NCBI RefSeq assembly: GCF_004349085.1
Contig: NZ_SMFM01000004.1
Coordinates: 1-64,000, forward strand
DNA length: 64,000 nt
Source of the DNA: Flavobacterium caseinilyticum
GTDB taxonomy: Bacteria; Bacteroidota; Bacteroidia; Flavobacteriales; Flavobacteriaceae
Direction: 5' to 3'
Shown here piece by piece: positions 26,133 to 34,286 of the stretch. A program made the position numbers and the translations under genes. The notes under the pieces are model-generated. The model saw nothing but the letters and a program-made list of their open reading frames with translations, made no database searches and was not told the DNA's origin. Each line of letters opens with the position of its first letter. Within the stretch, counting starts at the first letter, position 1.

Positions 26133-26981
26133 TTAGAAAATTTTTTCTTTCATTTTCTTCAAGCGGTAAGATCGGATGAATTTTGCTTGTTCAGCCGTTA
26201 CCAATAAAGGTGTTTTAGCAGTTTTGGCTTTCCAGAAACCTTTGATGTAATCCAAAAAAAGTTGCGGTTTCTTCTTCATCATCGCCAGTTTTGCCGAAGC
26301 AATGGAAGTGATTAAAAATCCGTACCCTAAAGTATAAAATGCCTCGCCTTGTTTGTAGCGGGCTGTTTTGTTGTAATTAGCTCCGGTTGGTTTTAGATGT
26401 TTTACGATTAGCTGAGCATCCGTAACTACTTTCCATCCATAAAATTTAGCTAATAATTCATCAACAGTATCCCAACCCATAGCGGGTTTTAAATTCCCTA
26501 TCTGCTGGAAACATGCTTTCCTGTAGGCTTTAAAGGCACCACGAATATGGTCTTTATCGGTAAGATTTTCCAGAATCCATTCTCCGTTTTTTTCAATGTA
26601 AGCAAATCCGCCTGCCATTCCTATCGAAGGATCTTTTTCGAAAATGTTTACTATAGTTTCAAAATAATTGTTGGGTAAAATCAAGTCGGCATCCAGTTTT
26701 ACAATCACATCATAATTCTCGTCTAATGTTTCATAGCCTTTATGAAAAGCCTGAATGACTTTGCTTCCAGGCAAATGTATCGCTTCAGAGGTTTTGTTTA
26801 CTAATGTGATAAAAGGATTTACTTTCGCAAAAGCCGTTACGATTTCGGCAGTTTTATCCGTTGAATTGTCATTGACAACGACTACTTTTTTGGGTAAAAC
26901 GGTTTGCGAAATCAAAGAATCTAAAGTCAAAGCAATAAATGCTTCTTCGTTATGCGCCGGAATGACAATGTAGTAATTCAT
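26133..26981 (-). CDS. Glycosyltransferase family 2 protein
   Basis: The 282-residue GT-A enzyme begins MNYYIVIPAHNEEAFIALTL and has VVVVNDNSTDKTAEIV (nucleotide-sugar binding) and the DxD-type metal site VKLDADLILP, followed by GMAGGFAYI and a family-like RGAFKAYRKACF. It should transfer a sugar to an envelope glycolipid or protein. Its start overlaps the stop of the methyltransferase (TAATG at 26979-26983), so the two act from one mRNA. The sugar and acceptor are unknown. Confidence 0.88.
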   Translation of the reverse strand: MNYYIVIPAHNEEAFIALTLDSLISQTVLPKKVVVVNDNSTDKTAEIVTAFAKVNPFITLVNKTSEAIHLPGSKVIQAFHKGYETLDENYDVIVKLDADLILPNNYFETIVNIFEKDPSIGMAGGFAYIEKNGEWILENLTDKDHIRGAFKAYRKACFQQIGNLKPAMGWDTVDELLAKFYGWKVVTDAQLIVKHLKPTGANYNKTARYKQGEAFYTLGYGFLITSIASAKLAMMKKKPQLFLDYIKGFWKAKTAKTPLLVTAEQAKFIRSYRLKKMKEKIF

Positions 26982-27505
26982 TATTTTATTTTTTCAGCGT
27001 AAACGATGTAATATCTAGGCGTGAATTTTCGTAGTAATGGTCGAATACCAAATTTCTTAACGGGATTAGTCCATTTTTCTCTGTCGATTATTTTCCAACC
27101 GGTTTTTTCCATTAACCAATCGAGTTGCCAATCTTCAAATTCATGGTAATGTCTGTCCCACATGTCCGTTTTGCTGCGGTAAGCGGGTGAAAACCACAAA
27201 CGCAATGGAATGGAAATTAAAAGTTTATCGGATTTTATTTCGCTTAAAATTGTGAATGGATTCAATAAATGTTCAAAGATTTCGAAAGCGGTAACTACAT
27301 CCTTTTTTTCATTTGAAAATACGGATTGATCTAAGTCTAAATCTTCTCCGGTTGTATTTGTAACTGAAAATCCCTCGGATTTCATGATTTTAGAAAATGG
27401 ATTTTCAACACCTAAATCTAATATGGTCTCAGACGTGGAGACGTGTTTTTTTAGAAATTCTAAAGTATGTTTGAATCTTTTATTGGGAAACGTTTTCTCG
27501 TACAT
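26981..27505 (-). CDS. SAM-dependent methyltransferase
   Basis: Start ATG 27505 (174 residues) is chosen; the longer frame from 27541 would run across the -7 box at 27541-27548. The fold markers are ETILDLGVENPFSKIM (SAM motif I) and KKDVVTAFEIFEHLLNPF (motif II/III style). It is a small class I methyltransferase, translationally coupled to the GT2 gene. A role in decorating the same glycan is an inference. Confidence 0.8.
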   Translation of the reverse strand: MYEKTFPNKRFKHTLEFLKKHVSTSETILDLGVENPFSKIMKSEGFSVTNTTGEDLDLDQSVFSNEKKDVVTAFEIFEHLLNPFTILSEIKSDKLLISIPLRLWFSPAYRSKTDMWDRHYHEFEDWQLDWLMEKTGWKIIDREKWTNPVKKFGIRPLLRKFTPRYYIVYAEKIK

Positions 27506-27540
27506 GAATTTTTTTATTTTGCCGCGAAGGCAGGAAGGCA

Positions 27541-27548
27541 CAAATATA
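27541..27548 (-). promoter_or_regulatory. -7 promoter element (TATATTTG) of the methyltransferase/GT2 operon
   Basis: A perfect TAnnTTTG on the minus strand, 35 nt upstream of the ATG at 27505, and inside the longer reading frame that would start at 27541. Confidence 0.5.
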
Positions 27549-27576
27549 GTGATAAATGTGTTTTTGGGAATTTTTT

Positions 27577-27725
27577 TTTAGCCCGGATGGGAATGAAAAT
27601 CCCGGAGCTTCAAAATGTAGTTATTCAAGGTGCGAAAAGCGACTAAAAGAAGCTTTTCTGCACCTTAGAAAAACAAGTTTTGTAGTGAGGAATTGCAATG
27701 TACAGCCGGATTAGCTCATAATTGC
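27577..27725 (-). repeat. Dispersed intergenic repeat, copy A
   Basis: On the minus strand the left end reads CCGGCTGTACATT and the right end reads CCATCCGGGCTAAAAA. Between them are GGTGC-AAAAGC-type inverted arms and AGCTCCGGGATTTTCA. The ends and the CTCCGGG-TTTTCA block match copy B (40325-40466), and the GGGCTAAAA end matches copy C. It lies between the methyltransferase and the FabH-like gene. Confidence 0.7.
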
Positions 27726-27742
27726 TACAATCCTCATATGAA

Positions 27743-28801
27743 TTAATATCGATAAACAAAGGCATTAACATTCATTCCTGCTCCAACGGAGGCAAATATG
27801 ACAACGTCGCCTTTATGAAGTTCTTGGTTTTTTATTTCGCCACGAATCAATAAATCAAAAAGCGTAGGGACGGTTGCAACACTGCTGTTCCCCAATTCAT
27901 GGATGCTCATTGGCATGATGTCCTGCGGAACGGGCCTGTCGTGTAATTTATAAAAACGCTGAATGATGGCTTCATCCATTTTCTCATTGGCCTGGTGGAT
28001 TAGAATTTTTTTAACTTCGTCAATCCCAATACCACTTTTATCTAAACAACTTTTCATTGCTGCAGGTACTGTAGTCAGTGCGAACTCATAAATTTTTCGT
28101 CCGTACATTTTGATGTATCGTATATCCGGATCTAAATCTTGATTGTATGATTTTCCAAAAAACAAATAATTAGCTTCGTCGTTTGCGTAGGTTCCGCTTT
28201 CATAGGACAGCATTCCGGTTTCATCCTCAGAAGCTTCTATTATTGCAGCGCCGGCACCATCTGAATAAATCATTGAATCTCTATCATGATCATCAACGAC
28301 TCTAGATAAAGTTTCAGAACCAATTACTAAACAACGTTTTGCCATTCCAGATTTGATGAAAGCATTGGCTTGAAGTACGCCTTCAATCCAGCCGGGACAT
28401 CCAAAAAGAATATCGTAAGCTACACATTTTGGGTTGTTGATCTGTAATTTATTTTTGACGCGTGTAGCTAAACTAGGAAGCATGTCCGATTGAATTGCTC
28501 CGTGTTTTACATCGCCGAAATTATGTGCAAATATAATATAGTCAATAGTTTCTGGATCGATTCCTGCATTTTGTATTGCCTTTTCGGACGCAAAAAAAGC
28601 TAAGTCAGATGAGTTTAAGTGATTCTCTGCATAACGCCTGTGTTCGATTCCAGTTATGCCCTTAAATTTTTTGATTACTACTTCGTTTGGATAACCAAAA
28701 ACGGTTCCATCCTCGTTTAAAAAAACATGTTCGCTAAAATCTACGTTGCTTACTTTTTTTTCAGGAATGTAACTTCCTATTCCAGCTATTTTTATTTTCA
28801 T
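27743..28801 (-). CDS. 3-oxoacyl-ACP synthase III-like (KAS III / FabH family)
   Basis: The 352-residue thiolase-fold enzyme carries the KAS III triad C135 (LFGCPGWIEG), H269 (ILIHQANEKM) and N305 (HELGNSSVATVP). FabH condenses an acyl-CoA primer with malonyl-ACP to start fatty-acid synthesis. It is longer than the usual 320-330 residue housekeeping FabH, and the substrate pocket residues cannot be read by eye. It may therefore be a FabH paralogue that acts on an unusual or longer acyl chain. It is transcribed alone, with a dispersed repeat behind it. Confidence 0.9.
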   Translation of the reverse strand: MKIKIAGIGSYIPEKKVSNVDFSEHVFLNEDGTVFGYPNEVVIKKFKGITGIEHRRYAENHLNSSDLAFFASEKAIQNAGIDPETIDYIIFAHNFGDVKHGAIQSDMLPSLATRVKNKLQINNPKCVAYDILFGCPGWIEGVLQANAFIKSGMAKRCLVIGSETLSRVVDDHDRDSMIYSDGAGAAIIEASEDETGMLSYESGTYANDEANYLFFGKSYNQDLDPDIRYIKMYGRKIYEFALTTVPAAMKSCLDKSGIGIDEVKKILIHQANEKMDEAIIQRFYKLHDRPVPQDIMPMSIHELGNSSVATVPTLFDLLIRGEIKNQELHKGDVVIFASVGAGMNVNAFVYRY

Positions 28802-29036
28802 TGCGTTAATTTTCCAAATTTGAGGCTAATTTAATCATTAAAAAATTACTACACTCACAAAATTTACTATGCATGCATATAATTATGAAATAATAATTTT
28901 TTGGCAAAAATATTGATTATTTAATTACAAAATGAAAGATTTGTTGTGTTTTTTATTTCTTAAATCTCGTAATTGAAAAAAATCAGTATTTTGATAATTT
29001 TTAATCGAATTCTTTAGGAGCATTCTTTCTTTTACT

Positions 29037-29072
29037 CTTAAAAAAAAATGTCCCGATTTCTCGAGACATTTT
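29037..29072 (-). terminator. Intrinsic terminator of gcvP
   Basis: An 11-bp stem with one mismatch (arms 29045-29056 and 29061-29072, loop TTTC) is followed on the minus strand by a run of T residues (29037-29048). It lies 10 bp after the gcvP stop. Confidence 0.75.
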
Positions 29073-29082
29073 AAGTTGTAAT

Positions 29083-31932
29083 TTAACTTTCCATGTAGGC
29101 TTCAATTGGCGCACAGGAACAATTTAAATTTCTGTCGCCGTAAGCTTCATCAACTCTACGAACGGTAGGCCAGAATTTATTTTCGGCAATATAATCTAAT
29201 GGGAAAGCTGCTGCTTCACGAGTGTATGGAAAATTCCAGTTATCAGTAGTAACCATCATCAAAGTATGTGGCGCATTTTTCAATATATTATTCGGATTGT
29301 CTGCTGTAGCATTTTCAATTTCTTTTCTGATAGCAATCATCGCATCACAAAAACGGTCTAACTCTTCTAAGTTTTCACTTTCGGTAGGTTCAATCATTAA
29401 AGTTCCGGCAACAGGAAATGAAACCGTTGGAGCATGAAATCCATAATCCATCAATCGTTTTGCAATATCAGTAACTTCAATTCCTTTCTGTTTAAAAGGG
29501 CGACATTCTAAAATCATTTCGTGTGCCGCGCGACCCATTTCTCCGGAATATAACGTGTCATAATGACCGTTTAATTTCTCCTTAATATAGTTTGCGTTTA
29601 AAATTGCATATTCGGTAGATTGTTTTAAGCCTTCAGCACCAAGCATACAAATATATCCGTAAGAAATTAGGCAAACTAATGCTGATCCCCAAGGCGCAGC
29701 AGAAATTGCCGTAATGGCGTTTTCTCCACCAGTTGGTATTACTGGATTAGTAGGTAAAAATGGTACTAATTGTGGTGCAACACATATTGGTCCTACACCA
29801 GGTCCACCACCTCCATGAGGAATAGCGAATGTTTTGTGTAGGTTCAAGTGACAAACGTCAGCGCCAATTGTTGCAGGATTTGTTAATCCCACTTGGGCAT
29901 TCATATTGGCACCATCCATGTAAACCTGTCCACCGTTATCGTGAATCAATTGTGTAATTTCTTTGATTGCACTTTCAAAAACACCATGTGTTGAAGGGTA
30001 TGTTACCATCAAACAAGAAAGATTGTCTTTGTGTAAAAGTGCTTTTTCACGTAAATCTTCGACGTCGATATTTCCGTTTTCCAATGTTTTAGTAACCACA
30101 ACTTTCATTCCTGCCATCGCTGCAGATGCCGGATTTGTTCCGTGAGCAGAAGATGGAATTAAAGCAATATTTCTATGGTGATCTCCTCTTGATTGGTGGT
30201 ACGCGCGAATTACCATTAATCCGGCATATTCACCTTGAGCTCCTGAATTAGGTTGTAAAGTTGTTCCTGCAAAACCAGTAATAACATTTAACTGTTGTTC
30301 TAATTTAGTCAACATTTCTTGGTATCCTTGAGCTTGATCAAGCGGTGCAAACGGGTGAATGTTATTCCATTGTGCCATACTCAAAGGCAACATTTCTGAT
30401 GCGGCATTCAGTTTCATGGTACAAGAACCGAGTGAAATCATCGAGTGATTCAACGCTAAATCTTTTCGTTCCAGCATTTTGATGTAACGCATCAATGCGG
30501 TTTCCGAATGGTATTTATTGAAAACATCATGTTGTAAAAACGTTGATGTTCTGTTTATGTTTTCAGGAAAATGATTGGTTTCAGATAAACTTTCAATAGT
30601 ATTTACAGGAGTACCATTTGCGGAAGCGAAAACAGCAATGATTTTATTTAAATCGGTTATGCTGGTTGTCTCATTTAAAGAAATTGAAATCGTATTGTCG
30701 TCAATATAGTAGAAATTAATCTCGTTTTCTTCTGCAATCGCACGTACTTTTTGAGCATCAGCTTTTACAACAATTGTGTCAAAGAAAGCGGTATTGGTTT
30801 GTTGATAACCTGATTTTTCTAAAGCATTTGCCAACGTCGCTGCGGAAGCATGTACTTTATCAGCAATGTATTGTAAGCCTTTTGGCCCGTGATAAACGGT
30901 ATACATGCCTGCCATAACTGACAATAGAACTTGTGCCGTACAAATATTTGATGTTGCTTTATCACGTTTAATGTGCTGCTCGCGCGTTTGTAACGCCATT
31001 CGCAAAGCGCGATTCCCATCAGTATCAATAGTTACACCGATGATTCTTCCCGGCATGCTTCTTTTGTATTCGTCTTTTGTAGCGAAATAAGCAGCGTGTG
31101 GCCCACCATAACCTAACGGAATTCCGAAACGTTGTGTAGTTCCCAGAACAACTGCAGCGCCCATTTCTCCGGGAGGAGTTAGTTTTACTAAACTTAAAAT
31201 ATCAGCGGCAACAGCTACTTTTATTTCGTTTTCAGCAGCTTTCGCGATAAAAGCGGCATAATCATGGACTTGTCCAAATTTTCCCGGATATTGTAGGATT
31301 GCGCCATAATATTCCGAAGAAAAATCGAATGTTTCATGATTTCCAACTACTAATTCAACTCCGATTGGCGTAGAACGTGTTTGTAAAACGGATAAAGTTT
31401 GAGGTAATATTTCTTCTGAAACAAAGAATTTACAAACGTTGGCTTTTTTTTGATCACGAGAACGAACGTCAAAAAGTAATGCCATTGCTTCTGCAGCAGC
31501 AGTTCCTTCGTCTAACAAAGAAGCATTAGCGATTTCCATTCCGGTCAATTCGATAACCATGGTTTGGAAATTCAAAATTGCTTCCAGACGACCTTGCGCG
31601 ATTTCGGCTTGGTACGGAGTGTAAGCAGTATACCAGCCCGGGTTTTCAAAAACATTTCTTTGGATAACCGCAGGAATAATGGCGGCATTGTATCCTAAAC
31701 CAATGTAGGATTGAAAAACTTTATTTTTATTCCCTAATTTCTGAATGTGATTTGCAAATTCATATTCGGTCATTGCAGGTTCTAAATCTAAATCAGATTT
31801 TAAACGAATGTCACTTGGAATGGTTTCTTGAATCAATTGTTCCAGTGTTCCTGCCCCAATCGTCTTCAACATGTGTTCTAGATCATTTTCTCTTGGGCCA
31901 ATGTGTCTTAATGCAAAAGCGTCTGTTTTCAT
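29083..31932 (-). CDS. gcvP: Glycine dehydrogenase (decarboxylating), P protein of the glycine cleavage system
   Basis: GcvP uses pyridoxal phosphate to decarboxylate glycine and pass the aminomethyl group to lipoyl-GcvH. ATG 31932 gives 949 residues, the usual length of the single-chain (fused P1/P2) form, starting MKTDAFALRHIGPRENDL. The PLP lysine is K700 in LNLHKTFAIPHGGGGPG. Both halves show the expected internal signatures (GYGGPHAAYFATKDEYKR, NSGAQGEYAGLMVIRAYH). Neighbours gcvT and gcvH are not in the window. Confidence 0.96.
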   Translation of the reverse strand: MKTDAFALRHIGPRENDLEHMLKTIGAGTLEQLIQETIPSDIRLKSDLDLEPAMTEYEFANHIQKLGNKNKVFQSYIGLGYNAAIIPAVIQRNVFENPGWYTAYTPYQAEIAQGRLEAILNFQTMVIELTGMEIANASLLDEGTAAAEAMALLFDVRSRDQKKANVCKFFVSEEILPQTLSVLQTRSTPIGVELVVGNHETFDFSSEYYGAILQYPGKFGQVHDYAAFIAKAAENEIKVAVAADILSLVKLTPPGEMGAAVVLGTTQRFGIPLGYGGPHAAYFATKDEYKRSMPGRIIGVTIDTDGNRALRMALQTREQHIKRDKATSNICTAQVLLSVMAGMYTVYHGPKGLQYIADKVHASAATLANALEKSGYQQTNTAFFDTIVVKADAQKVRAIAEENEINFYYIDDNTISISLNETTSITDLNKIIAVFASANGTPVNTIESLSETNHFPENINRTSTFLQHDVFNKYHSETALMRYIKMLERKDLALNHSMISLGSCTMKLNAASEMLPLSMAQWNNIHPFAPLDQAQGYQEMLTKLEQQLNVITGFAGTTLQPNSGAQGEYAGLMVIRAYHQSRGDHHRNIALIPSSAHGTNPASAAMAGMKVVVTKTLENGNIDVEDLREKALLHKDNLSCLMVTYPSTHGVFESAIKEITQLIHDNGGQVYMDGANMNAQVGLTNPATIGADVCHLNLHKTFAIPHGGGGPGVGPICVAPQLVPFLPTNPVIPTGGENAITAISAAPWGSALVCLISYGYICMLGAEGLKQSTEYAILNANYIKEKLNGHYDTLYSGEMGRAAHEMILECRPFKQKGIEVTDIAKRLMDYGFHAPTVSFPVAGTLMIEPTESENLEELDRFCDAMIAIRKEIENATADNPNNILKNAPHTLMMVTTDNWNFPYTREAAAFPLDYIAENKFWPTVRRVDEAYGDRNLNCSCAPIEAYMES

Positions 31933-32066
31933 TGTATATAAAATGGGTTGTGTGTTTCTTGTTTTAAAGGCTGTAAAATTAAATATTAATATGCTATTAA
32001 TTGCCTTTTTTAACTTGATTTTCTGTGAATTTTTCAACTAAAAGCCGTTGTTATTAACACTTTGAT

Positions 32067-32074
32067 TAATTTTG
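32067..32074 (+). promoter_or_regulatory. -7 promoter element (TAATTTTG) of the UbiA-like gene
   Basis: A perfect TAnnTTTG whose last G is 4 nt before the ATG at 32079. A TTG at 32048-32050 lies 16 nt upstream, slightly short of the ideal spacing. Predicts a leaderless mRNA. Confidence 0.5.
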
Positions 32075-32078
32075 TCTA

Positions 32079-32891
32079 ATGAGGTTTTTTAAACAAATAT
32101 TCAATTTTTATATAAATAGTAGTATTCACGTGGGTTTGTCTTGTTATGCCTTGGTGCGAATGACACAATATATGTTCCACATTTCGGAAGGTGATATAGT
32201 TGCTAACTTTGCTTTTTTTGGTACCATTGTAGGATATAATTTTGTAAAATATGATGCTTTGGCTCGAGCCAAAAAAATTCAAATGCGTAGCGAGTTAAAA
32301 GTGATCGCTTTATTTAGCTTTTTTGCGCTTTTTCCAGTTATATATTATTTTTTTCAGCTCCAAAGAATAACCCAATTAGCTGCAGTAGTTTTCTTGAGTA
32401 TTACATTATTATACACGTTTTCTTTTTTCCCGAATAAGAAAAACGCCAGAAATTGGGCCGGTGTAAAAATTTATATTGTCGCTTTGTGTTGGGTGGGCGT
32501 CACATTGGGATTGCCAATTTTAGATTCGGGTATCCTAATTACTTCAGATTTTTATCTAAAATGCTTGCAACGCTTTTTTCTAATTTTTGTACTGATTCTG
32601 ATTTTTGAAATCATTGATTTGGCAAATGATGATCCGCATCTTAAAACCGTTCCGCAACAAATAGGAGTGAAGCGAACCAAAACATTAGGACTGTTACTTT
32701 TGATTCCGTTTTATTTATTGGAGTTTTTTACAAGCAATTTAGATAAAAATCAATTAATTGTAAACTTGATTTTAGTACTGATGATTGCGTTGTTTTTGAT
32801 TTTTGCTAATGAAAAACGCTCCAAATATTATACTTCTTTTTGGATAGAAAGTGTTCCGATAGTTTGGTGGTTGTTACTGTTGTTATTTTAA
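32079..32891 (+). CDS. UbiA-like polytopic membrane protein (prenyltransferase superfamily)
   Basis: The 270-residue protein has about seven to eight membrane segments. Two polar motifs resemble UbiA: GYNFVKYDALARAKK (N-x3-D-type first motif) and FEIIDLANDDPHLKTVPQQIGVKR (D-x4-D-type second motif with TVPQQIG). UbiA enzymes prenylate aromatic or other acceptors using Mg-bound prenyl diphosphates in the membrane. The acidic motifs are partial, so it may be a distant or non-catalytic member. Divergent from gcvP. Confidence 0.65.
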   Translation: MRFFKQIFNFYINSSIHVGLSCYALVRMTQYMFHISEGDIVANFAFFGTIVGYNFVKYDALARAKKIQMRSELKVIALFSFFALFPVIYYFFQLQRITQLAAVVFLSITLLYTFSFFPNKKNARNWAGVKIYIVALCWVGVTLGLPILDSGILITSDFYLKCLQRFFLIFVLILIFEIIDLANDDPHLKTVPQQIGVKRTKTLGLLLLIPFYLLEFFTSNLDKNQLIVNLILVLMIALFLIFANEKRSKYYTSFWIESVPIVWWLLLLLF

Positions 32892-32902
32892 AAAGTGCTT
32901 AA

Positions 32903-32946
32903 TTGGTGAATACGTTCACCAATAATAGTATAAATTTGGTGAATAG
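32903..32946. promoter_or_regulatory. Orphan operator-like dyad with a third half-site
   Basis: ATTGGTGAA (32903-32911), TACG, TTCACCAAT (32916-32924) form a perfect 9-bp inverted repeat. TTTGGTGAATA at 32936-32946 repeats the first half-site, and no T-run follows. It looks like a binding site, not a terminator, but lies between convergent genes with no obvious promoter. Confidence 0.45.
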
Positions 32947-33029
32947 GATATTTTTCCACTGTTGATTAAAGATAATTTCAGGAAATTTTTGAAATAATTC
33001 CGGATTTTACTCGTACTAGGTTTCGATTT

Positions 33030-33485
33030 TTACTGTTTACTTTCAGATAAAGCTTTTAATACTTTGTTTCTTTCGAGAATAAAATTAATCATGTGATTTT
33101 TTAGAAACAAAAAATCGAATATTTCACCAAAGATACCATAAGGTACTTCGTAATATATTTTGTCTTTCATAACGGTTAATCCGTTTTTTTCGCGAAAAAC
33201 ATGTTCATGCCGAAAAGATTTGAATTTTCCTTCCTCCATTTCATCTACAAAATAATCGTAAAGATTCATCGCGGTTATTCGGCTTTTGTGTGTCAGATAA
33301 AAACCAAAATGTTTCCCGCGCCAAGTTACCGTTTCGTTATAATTGATCAGTCCGGAAGTGATTCCGTCGATGGCAATTTCTTTTGAAGGACTTGCTGATT
33401 TTTGGTGTACGTCAATGTCTCTGGAAATGTCAAAAACAGTTTGTATGGGTACATTAATTTTGGTCCGAATTTTTATTCTGGTCAT
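33030..33485 (-). CDS. SRPBCC-family protein
   Basis: The 151-residue protein has the START-like alpha/beta grip style: RTKINVPIQTVFDISRDIDVHQKSA at the N-terminus and KDKIYYEVPYGIFGEIFDFLFLKNHMINFILERN at the C-terminus. SRPBCC proteins bind hydrophobic ligands in a deep pocket; cell-division inhibitor annotations for close relatives are by homology only. It starts in the stop codon of the DUF2071 gene (TAATG). Confidence 0.8.
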   Translation of the reverse strand: MTRIKIRTKINVPIQTVFDISRDIDVHQKSASPSKEIAIDGITSGLINYNETVTWRGKHFGFYLTHKSRITAMNLYDYFVDEMEEGKFKSFRHEHVFREKNGLTVMKDKIYYEVPYGIFGEIFDFLFLKNHMINFILERNKVLKALSESKQ

Positions 33486-34198
33486 TAAAGTTTTATTTTT
33501 CGTTTGTCTTCAATCGTAATTTTGGAGCCAATGGCCAGGAATATGGATGTTGGTTTTAAATCCTTGATAAAAGCAAATTCTTTTCCATAAACTCCTTCGA
33601 AATCAATAACGGATTCGTTTCTGGTTACTTGATATTGTTGCCATCTGGGATGTGTAACTTGGTATTCAAAAGTTTCGTTTTCATTGATTTTGGTATAGCC
33701 AAAATAATGCTCCGTGATAAACTCGGCTTCGGAATCTGGTTCAATTGCAATGGGATTTTTTTGTGTTGCTACGTGGATGGTATTCCAATTATTATTTACC
33801 TTCCATTGGTATATAAATTCTCTGGAGTTTTCATTTATTTTCAACGTATGTTTCATGGGCAAGGTTCGATAATGCTCATTGTAAAAAGTATTAGCCACAA
33901 ATGAGATTGCATATTTCGGAACAATTTCGCTGATAAAAACCGCGCCTCTTTTCCAAGCTCCGTTTTCAAATCGTCTCACATAAAACCGAAGATTGACTTC
34001 TTCAAAATCAGAATGGAACGGAATTTTCATTCCTAAAACACGAACATTCTCGAATAAGAATCCAATAAAACTAACGTAGCATTTGCCGTTCCAGAAATCT
34101 ATTTCAGTTCCTGCAGGAACATACTTTTGCAGGATTTCGGGATTGACTTCATAATTAATCATGGCTAAATTATTCCATTCGGCTTTTAAAAAACTCAT
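33485..34198 (-). CDS. DUF2071 (YqjF-like) protein
   Basis: The 237-residue protein starts MSFLKAEWNNLAMINYEVNPEILQKYVPAGTEIDFWNGKCYVSFIGFLFENVRVLG, the DUF2071 pattern with VNLRFYVRRFENGAWKRGAVFISEIVP. These proteins are related to acetoacetate decarboxylase-like folds and have no established reaction. It is coupled to the SRPBCC gene, so both may handle the same hydrophobic compound. Confidence 0.85.
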   Translation of the reverse strand: MSFLKAEWNNLAMINYEVNPEILQKYVPAGTEIDFWNGKCYVSFIGFLFENVRVLGMKIPFHSDFEEVNLRFYVRRFENGAWKRGAVFISEIVPKYAISFVANTFYNEHYRTLPMKHTLKINENSREFIYQWKVNNNWNTIHVATQKNPIAIEPDSEAEFITEHYFGYTKINENETFEYQVTHPRWQQYQVTRNESVIDFEGVYGKEFAFIKDLKPTSIFLAIGSKITIEDKRKIKL

Positions 34199-34242
34199 TT
34201 TTTTGTTGGTTTAAATTTTTGTAACGGTATTGTAAGTCTATT

Positions 34243-34272
34243 AAAAAACCCGAAGTCAGTACTTCGGGTTTT
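34243..34272 (-). terminator. Intrinsic terminator of the M3 peptidase gene
   Basis: A perfect 12-bp stem (AAAACCCGAAGT at 34245-34256 with ACTTCGGGTTTT at 34261-34272, loop CAGT) is followed on the minus strand by TTTTTT (34243-34248). It lies 14 bp after the stop at 34287. Confidence 0.85.
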
Positions 34273-34286
34273 CAATAATTATGTTT

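Noticed and set aside
27541..27742. A small coding gene in the gap between the methyltransferase and the FabH-like gene
   Set aside because: No frame is long enough; the gap is accounted for by the promoter box and repeat copy A.
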